NCBI RefSeq assembly: GCF_963924675.1
Contig: NC_089232.1
Coordinates: 43,812,522 to 43,876,521, forward strand
Direction of reading: 5' to 3'
DNA: 64,000 nucleotides
Source of the DNA: Phocoena phocoena
Lineage: Eukaryota; Chordata; Mammalia; Artiodactyla; Phocoenidae
The notes below the pieces were generated by a model, which made no database searches, was not told the DNA's origin, and saw only the letters and a program-made list of their open reading frames with translations. Below, piece after piece: positions 57,829 to 64,000 of the stretch (position 1 is the stretch's first letter; each line of letters opens with the position of its first letter). A program made the position numbers and the translations under genes.

Positions 57829-58048
57829 GGCTTCCCTGGTGGCGCCGTGGTTGAGAGTCCACCTGCCGATGCAGGGGACATGGGTTCATGCCCCGGTCTG
57901 GGAAGATCCCACATTCCGCGGAGCGGCTGGGCCCATGAGCCATGGCCGCTGAGCCTGCGCGTCCGGAGCCTGTGCGTCCGGAGCCTGTGCTCCGCAACGG
58001 GAGAGGCCACAACAGTGAGAGGCCCGCGTACCGCAAAAAAAAAAAAAA
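57829..58048 (+). mobile_element. Short CHR (CHR-2-like) SINE with internal duplication
   Basis: Forward copy, high CpG content, pure A tail. The perfect 15-bp target duplication aaaaggaaggcagag lies at 57814-57828 and 58049-58063. Within the body the 15-bp unit gcgtccggagcctgt occurs twice in tandem (57959-57973 and 57974-57988); other copies in the window have it once. It looks young. Confidence 0.95.
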
Positions 58049-58094
58049 AAAAGGAAGGCAGAGACAGCTTCCAAAGGTAACCCTGAAGTGGCTG

Positions 58095-58178
58095 TATGCC
58101 TAATACAATGCCTTCTTGCACAAAACTGATGCTCAATTTCTTGAATGAAACAATGAGTGAATGAATGAATGGACCAGA
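58095..58178 (+). repeat. L2 LINE 3' end
   Basis: 'gcctaatacaatgccttcttgc', 'aaactgatgctcaatttcttg', then 'tgagtgaatgaatgaatgg': the L2 terminus. Confidence 0.6.
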
Positions 58179-58534
58179 AATCTAATCACTTCAAAAGTGG
58201 AGTATGAAAAAGAAAAAGATTTATTGCTCATGCCATAGAATGTCTAGGTTTAATTCATTCATGTTATCAGCAATGTCTTCAGTGCAGGAGAAAAATTCTA
58301 ACATAATGTGTACTCTACTGACTTGTCGGTTCAACAAAAAATGGGAAATCTGGAATTCATTCAAAATCAGTCTAGGCTTCTACCATGAGCCTGGTTCTGT
58401 GTTCTGCCCCCAAGAGGCGCATGTCCTCTGCCTCCAGCATAGTCCCTCACTCGGGATCTAAAGATTTTCCATAACCTCAGTAGGCTCCCAGCCTCCTCTG
58501 GCTTTTTCACTATTGTCAGCCTCATTCATAGAGT
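58179..58534. other. Unassigned non-coding stretch
   Basis: No gene or repeat recognised. The 85-codon frame at 58204-58461 has no known family. Confidence 0.4.
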
Positions 58535-58770
58535 GGGACTAGCACAGTGATTAAGCGCATAGTCTGTAGAGAAAGAATGCCTGGGTGAGAACCTGCCTCT
58601 GAAATTTTTAGTCTTAGGAGTTTGGGAAAGTTACTTAAGCTCTCCTCCTTTCTAAACAGGAGTACTAACAGTACCCACTCCTCCAGCTGTTGAGGACACA
58701 CTGAGAAACTCCAAGTTTACAACACTGCTTGACACACACTAAGTTAATTCTCAATAAATTTTAGATATTA
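58535..58770 (+). repeat. MIR SINE (forward, nearly full length)
   Basis: 'ggactagcacagtgattaagc', 'gaatgcctgggtgagaacctg', 'ttgggaaagttacttaagctc', 'acactgcttgacacacactaag', 'ttaattctcaataaattttag' cover MIR from near its tRNA-like head to its 3' end. Confidence 0.85.
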
Positions 58771-58849
58771 TCATTTCTCTTCCTTAAGGATATAAGGTCT
58801 TAAGATGGCAGGCATCAGTGGAAAAAACATCAGTCAGCATGTCAGAATT

Positions 58850-58960
58850 CCTAGACTGCCATTTCAGGTCTGTTGCTAAATAGATATCTTAATGTGAGCA
58901 CATCACTTAACGCCTCTGAGTCTCAATTTTCTTATCTTTCAAATGAGAGGGTGGCCAGAT
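58850..58960 (+). repeat. MIR SINE core (forward)
   Basis: 'ctagactgccatttcaggtct', 'gtgagcacatcacttaacgcc', 'tctgagtctcaattttcttatc', 'tttcaaatgagagggt' follow the MIR core. Confidence 0.65.
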
Positions 58961-59659
58961 GATTTGTATTTTCCCTTCCCACTCTATGACTCTATGTCTT
59001 ATGTCTTATTCAGGTCTCTGTAATCTAATGCTCAATACTTTGTTCAGCACATGAAGTACAGACAGACAATTCCATAACCTCCCTCTGACACCTACTCCAA
59101 TTATTTTAAGAGTAAAATAATTATGTATTTTATTACATAAGAGTTCACTCCTAGCATCCTTGCCATATGGTAAGGCGTGTAATAGGAAAGGCAGGTGGAG
59201 CCAAACAGGACTCAGATGCCCTATCAAACACCCTGAGGGCAGATGTTATGGCCAAGAGTGTGGGATCCATAGGAACATCTATAGAGAGCATCAATAACTC
59301 ACAGAAGCTGCCACATTTATCTCCTAGCAAAGCACCTCAGGGATAAATAGCAGAATTCTAAGCACAGAAGTCACTCAAAAATATCTGTTGCTTTGTTTGT
59401 TTATGAAGAACACTTATTTCCTGATCCTAGAAGACTGAATTTGAAGAGACCAAAAAAGTATATTTCTTACTTCAGGTAAGGAATTATATATTTTTATTCC
59501 CTAGGGTCCACAAAACAGTAGATTTTCAATATACGTATGTTCGATGAATGAATCAGTCTGGATCTTCCAGTTCTGCGTTAATGAATGCAGATTGTTAGAA
59601 ACTTGTAAATTAATTTTTATAATTTTTCCTAATGAAGCATAGGGTATATCATTATAATA
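58961..59659. other. Unassigned non-coding stretch
   Basis: No gene. A short L2-like end may be present near 59500-59560 ('acaaaacagtagattttcaat', 'gatgaatgaatc'). Confidence 0.4.
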
Positions 59660-60175
59660 ATGGTCCCCAAGGACTCACTTCTCCCTCTGCCTATGCCTCT
59701 TTTGCAATGTTACATTGTTGCTTCTCCAATAAAGAGGTGGGGGCTCTTTCTTCACCATTTGAATCTAGGCTGGCCTGGTGACTTGCTTTGACCTTTAGAA
59801 TGTAACAGAAGTGATATTGTGAAAGTTCCAGAGTGTAGATCTAAAGATTGATTGTAGCTTCCGCCTGTGCCCTCTTAGGGCTCAGCCATCATGGAAAAAA
59901 GCAGGAGTCCAAATACTGATGAGAGACCATGTGGAGAGAGAGGTCCTAGTTTTCCAACCATTCCTGCCAAGGTCCCAAACATGAGGGTGAGACCTTCAAG
60001 ACTCTGCAGCTCTAGCAGACCCACCAGATGAACGCAGTTCCATAAAGCAGTGTAGGCAAGACCAGCAGAAGAACTGTCCAGCCAAGCCACAGAATCATGG
60101 GAAACAGAAATCGTCATTGTTTTAAAACACTGAGTTTGGGGATGGTTTTTTACACAGCAACAGATCATTGATGCA
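59660..60175 (+). repeat. MaLR-type LTR remnant (MLT1-like)
   Basis: Order: 'ctaggctggcctggtgacttg', 'acctttagaatgtaacagaag', 'gcctgtgccctcttagggctc', 'agagaccatgtggagagagag', 'cagaagaactgtccagccaag', 'gttttaaaacactgagtttgg', 'gggatggttttttacacagcaac'. This matches MaLR-type LTRs. No viral genes. The minus-strand frame 59875-60168 is a by-product. Confidence 0.6.
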
Positions 60176-60439
60176 AAACTATTTCTGGGCCAGAATCAGC
60201 ATAGTCACACCATAAGGAGTTTCATGAAAATAAGATTATATCAGCAGTTCTGTCAGAGAGGGAAAAAGGAAAAATATTTAAATACTATATATGATATAGG
60301 ATAAAATCCCAGATATTTTCAGTATACAAATTATGCAGGAAATGCAATGCAGGGATCAATTACCACATTAAATCTATTCATTGGTTTGGGGCCCTGCAGA
60401 AACAGTTTCTAAAGAGTAGATGCTTTTTTTGAACTAATT

Positions 60440-60985
60440 ATTCCTTAGTTATCATTCATTACATTAGTTATCTATTTCTGCATATCAAATCACCCAAGAG
60501 CTTAGTGGTTAAAAGAACAACAGTCATTTATTATTCTCACAGTTCTGTGGATTGTGTATATAGGAGAAGCTTGGCTGAACGGTTGTGACTCAGAATCTCT
60601 CATGAGGTTGCAGTTGAGGCGTCAGCTGGGGCTGCAGCCATCTAAAGTCTTGGCTGGGGCTGGAGAATCCAGTTCCAAGGTGTCTCACTCACATGGCTGG
60701 CAAGTGTGTTCCTCTCCACTTAGGATTCTTCTTGTAGCTCCTTGTGTGTCCTCATGCCATGGCGCCTGGTTTCCCTCAGAACCAAAGATCCAAAAGACCA
60801 AAGCAGAAGCTAAAATGTCTCTTACGGCCTGGCCTCAGAAGTCACATACCAGCACTGTTGCCCATATTCTATATGTACACACAGAGCAGCTCTGAGTTAA
60901 TATAGGAAAAGACTACACAAGGGCAAAGATTATTGCGGGTCCTCTTGGAGACTGGCTTCCACATCCTTATTGCCAAAAAAATTGA
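60440..60985 (-). repeat. LTR-like remnant (MaLR-type, reverse)
   Basis: Starts like a reversed MaLR LTR ('attagttatctatttctgc', 'gagcttagtggttaaaagaac', 'attctcacagttctgtgga') and later has 'actacacaagggcaaagatt' and 'tcttggagactggcttcca'. The 113-codon plus-strand frame at 60554-60895 lies inside it and is not a gene. Confidence 0.5.
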
Positions 60986-62069
60986 GAGCTTATACTAAAA
61001 ATACATATGCAACAGGATTATTAAAAATAATGTAAGAAAGTGAAACCAGAAACCATAAAGAGGCAAAAAGAAAGCTAATTCCATCTGGGCCTTCGGGTAA
61101 GATATTTATTACAAGTCCACAGTCCCTTAACAGAAACCCTTGAGGCTAGATACATTTCAGAATTCAGAATATTTTGAATTTTAGAAAGGTAAGGAGGTAC
61201 ATACACCAGATATTACACAATACACTCCAGTATTGGGTGAGGAACAACTTAAAATCAACTGCATTATTATTTAAGCAAAAAAATGTATGAATTTTCAAAC
61301 TAAGTGGGATAAAGACTTTAAATAGTCACATACATCCTTTTAGGTAAGATTCTGACAACAAAATTTTTTAAAGTATAGGTCTTCAGAGCTTTGGGGATTT
61401 CAGAATTGCAGGTAAAAAGTTGTGAACTATAGAAGTTGCAAGTTCACAGGATCAGAACCTGTGGCTATAGATTCCCCTAGATTGTGTATGCATCCACTTC
61501 CATTTCTAGGCCTTGCCTCCCCATCAACTCCCCAGTACTGCTGATCAAATTGGTCCCACAAACTCAGATACTGAGAGCTGCCCCACTCATATTTGAGGTC
61601 TCCTAATGACCTATTTTTCTGCCTTGTATTTTGGTTCAGGGACTAGGTTTTCATATTTGCTCAGCTATACCCAGCACCTGTTTTCAGGTTTACAGCTACC
61701 ATTTTATCACTGACAGCTCATAGTAACTATTGCATAGCCTAAGAAGTAGGATAGTTATCACACTTGAACCATAGATTTAGCTGTTTCCTGACAAAGTTAA
61801 AAATCAAAGAAATTGAGAGCAACTGTTATTTTCCTTATGTCAAATTCAGATAGGAATTTAGTCAAATGACTATTTAAAAGGACATACCTCTAACCTGAGA
61901 GTGGAGGCATCCAAAACTAGACATAACACCTCCAAGAAGTCACAAAGTAAGAGTTTTAGTTTGTCTAAAATAAAAATATGAAATTTCTAAACAGGGTTAA
62001 AAGACAAGTGACAGACTGGCTAGAAAGTTTGCCACATATAAAACAGAGAAGGAATTAATGAGAGCTCCT
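60986..62069. other. Unassigned non-coding stretch
   Basis: About 1.1 kb with no recognised gene or repeat. Confidence 0.45.
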
Positions 62070-62515
62070 AAAATTAAAAACAAAAGGACACAAAAGCACA
62101 TTAATAGGAAATTCACAGAAAATATATTTAAATGTCTAACAAATATATTTTAAAAATTCCTGACATCACTAGGAATGAGGAAAATACAACTTTTAAAAGT
62201 GAGACACTATTTTTTACCCATCGGATGGGCAAAAAGTTTTAAGTTTTATAATACCAAGTTTTTACAAGGTATAGAGAATAGCACTCTCATATACTATTAG
62301 CGGAAGTGTAAATGACAACATTTGCAGAGGGTAATTTGGCAATATCTGTCCCAATGTTAAATGTAAATACATTTTAAGGACTGATTTCACTTCTAGAATT
62401 CTAATGATATACATGAACAGAGATATGAGTAGTAGGAGTTTTAACTGCAGCACTGTTTGAAATAGTGAAAAATGCAAACAACCTGTCTATTGATAGGCGA
62501 TTGTTTAAAAAAACA
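62070..62515 (+). repeat. Old L1/HAL1-type ORF2 fragment
   Basis: Diverged ORF2-end sequence: 'cccatcggatgggcaaaaag', 'aatagcactctcatatactatt', 'agcggaagtgtaaatgacaac', 'gagggtaatttggcaatatct', 'atttcacttctagaattcta', 'gcagcactgtttgaaatagtg', 'cctgtctattgataggcg'. This is the standard L1/HAL1 order. No intact frame. Confidence 0.78.
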
Positions 62516-63695
62516 AAACTATGCACAGGAATTTGCCATCTATGGGCCCCTGGACTTCAGCCTGTTTTTGTACTGCCTGCAAGCCAAGAATAATTTTTAC
62601 AATTTTAGAGAATTAAGGAGAACCCTATAGCTAAATCCAGGTTCACATTACCAATTATTTATTATTAATTTTACTTCTCTTACCTCACCTAGTAATAAAC
62701 TTGAGCAGGTACTATAGATTTATTTGCCAAACGATTGGTTGCATAGTTTGCTCTAAGGGAAATACTGTGAGGAACAGATAATATAAGGAAACAACACTTG
62801 TTGGAAAAACACAATGAAAAGAAAAGGTAAGAGGGCAAACCACGGAAACTGAAAAACTAGCATGAGTGATGAAATCATATAGTGATGAAATCCATAAAAC
62901 AGGATTAGGACATGCATATAAGGAAAAAATTAAAACCAGAAGAAAAGGGAAAGCAAGAAGTAGACATAAGAAAAGGAAAAAAATGATAAAGAAAGGAGAA
63001 AAGGGCATTAGAAAACAGTGCTAGAGGAAGTGAGGATGAGTACTCAACAGGGCGAGAACACACTTGTGACTGTCTCAAAGAGCCCCTGCATACTAGCATA
63101 AAGTGATCCTGGAAAATGTTTGCCTCTGCGATGTTTTACATTTGCATTATTTGGTCCTGTATTAATTGAACAGGATGAACTATTTTTAACTGTGTTAGGC
63201 ACTAGGCAGTGTAAGTCACAGCTTTTAAACTATCAATGTATAATTATGTCTCAGAATTTTTCCCCCGATAAGTATATAAGAAAATAGATGAAGTCAGTAT
63301 AAAGGTACTATGATGGGAAAATACGATATGGTTAACATGTCCTGTTAGGGGTAAATGTGCATGAAGGGACACAGACACCTAAGATCCCCTTTAGAGAAAT
63401 ATAAGTAATTTCAAATAGAGGAGAGCACAGTCTAAGTGTCAAGCAAGCTTAACATCTTGGCTTTATGCATGATAGCATCAAAACTAGACTCATACTTGAG
63501 AAATTCTTTACAGTATAATTCTCTCAGTCATATTGTTATCTAAAGCTACCTTAGCCACAGAAATTCTAAACAGATTAACTCAGAGACTGCAGCCTGCAAT
63601 GTGAACAGATAAGAACATATTACAATTGCTTATGATGTCTTCCCAATGCAAATTGTGAAGCCAGTATTTCTTTCCTTATTTAACTTCTCAAACAC
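62516..63695. other. Unassigned non-coding stretch
   Basis: Purine-rich in 62800-63010. The minus-strand frame 62712-63008 is low-complexity and hydrophobic for that reason, with no known family. Confidence 0.45.
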
Positions 63696-64000
63696 TGTAG
63701 TAGGCAGAATTTTGGCATCCATAATCTTTGTCCCCTGGTATTACTCCTGTGGTTATGTTACATTGCATGGTAAAAGAATATTGCAAATGTAATTAGAATT
63801 ACTAATCATCTGACCTTAAAATAAAGAGATTACTCTGGATTATCTGGATTATTCTGGAGAACCCAGTGTAATCACATGAGTCCTTAAAAGCAGAAGAGGA
63901 AGTCAGAGAGATTCAAAGCATAAGAAGGACTGGATATGATGTTACTGGCTTGAAGGCAGAGGGGCCACATGGAAGGCCATGAAAAGGAACTGGACTCTGC
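63696..64000 (+). mobile_element. MLT1-type LTR, cut by window end
   Basis: Opens 'tgtagtaggcagaattttgg', 'catccataatctttgtccc', then 'ctaatcatctgaccttaaaat', 'gagattactctggattatctgg', 'tcacatgagtccttaaaagcag', 'aggcagaggggccacatgg'. This is the MLT1 (ERVL-MaLR) LTR order in forward orientation. The 3' end lies beyond the window. Confidence 0.88.

Noticed and set aside
57744..58136. 130-codon minus-strand frame with repeated RLRTRRL-type residues
   Set aside because: It is the CHR SINE read in reverse; the repeat comes from the 15-bp duplication in the SINE.
60554..60895. 113-codon plus-strand frame
   Set aside because: Lies inside an LTR-like remnant and has no recognisable protein family.
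62712..63008. Hydrophobic minus-strand frame resembling a membrane protein
   Set aside because: It arises from a purine-rich low-complexity plus strand (A/G runs read as Phe, Leu, Ser); not a real membrane protein signal.
1..64000. CRISPR array, operon, phage or other microbial defence system
   Set aside because: No regular direct repeats with spacers, no dense same-strand genes with ribosome sites; composition and repeats are mammalian.

Overview
This window is mammalian nuclear DNA, very probably from a whale or dolphin. The strongest evidence is ten copies of tRNA-derived SINEs of the CHR type. Seven are the short, CpG-rich form that opens near 'ggcttccctggtggcgcag' and ends near 'gtgagaggcccgcgtaccgc' plus poly-A. 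Three are the long form that ends in 'acccaacacagccaaaaataaataaa'. These SINEs belong to the Cetacea/hippo/ruminant lineage, and the short form is abundant in cetaceans. L1 copies with artiodactyl-type 3' UTRs agree with this. The AT-rich background, the many eroded MIR, L2, MLT1, MER5 and MER2-type fossils, and the lack of dense coding frames rule out a microbial or viral genome.

I find no protein-coding gene, RNA gene, CRISPR array or operon that I would defend. The long reading frames are either inside transposons (L1 ORF1/ORF2 remnants) or accidental frames through SINEs. The window is best read as intergenic or deep intronic sequence. One 104-base stretch (55974-56077) looks like a possible exon: a long T-run ending in TAG, an open frame, and a good 5' splice site.

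Layout. 1-18 kb: MIR, L2, DNA-transposon fossils and three short CHR SINEs in otherwise unrecognised AT-rich DNA. 18.2-25.4 kb: a dense nest, with two abutting L1 fragments (18.39-21.29 kb), then an ancient L2 split by another L1 (22.33-24.78 kb) that itself holds two SINEs, one with an inverted 5' end. 25.4-36 kb: repeat-poor, with two MER5A-type fossils and a palindromic repeat at 27.8 kb. 36-43.6 kb: a long CHR SINE, an AT palindrome cluster at 37.7-38.0 kb, an L2, MIRs and small L1 tails. 43.6-50.1 kb: one near full-length L1 between a clear 15-bp target-site duplication, with both ORFs broken and 733 bp of ORF2 missing. 50.2-64 kb: L2 with a long CHR SINE, an MLT1 LTR, MIRs, further LTR-like segments, a short CHR SINE with an internal duplication, and an MLT1 LTR cut by the window edge.

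The prompt suggested a possible undescribed system. I looked for one and do not see one. What is worth a second look is structural: the 5'-inverted SINE, the candidate exon, the AT palindrome, the ORF1/ORF2 frame fusion and deletion in the long L1, and SINE insertions that may be young. Repeat names come from recognition by eye; boundaries of old elements are approximate (tens of bases), while those fixed by target-site duplications are good to a few bases.
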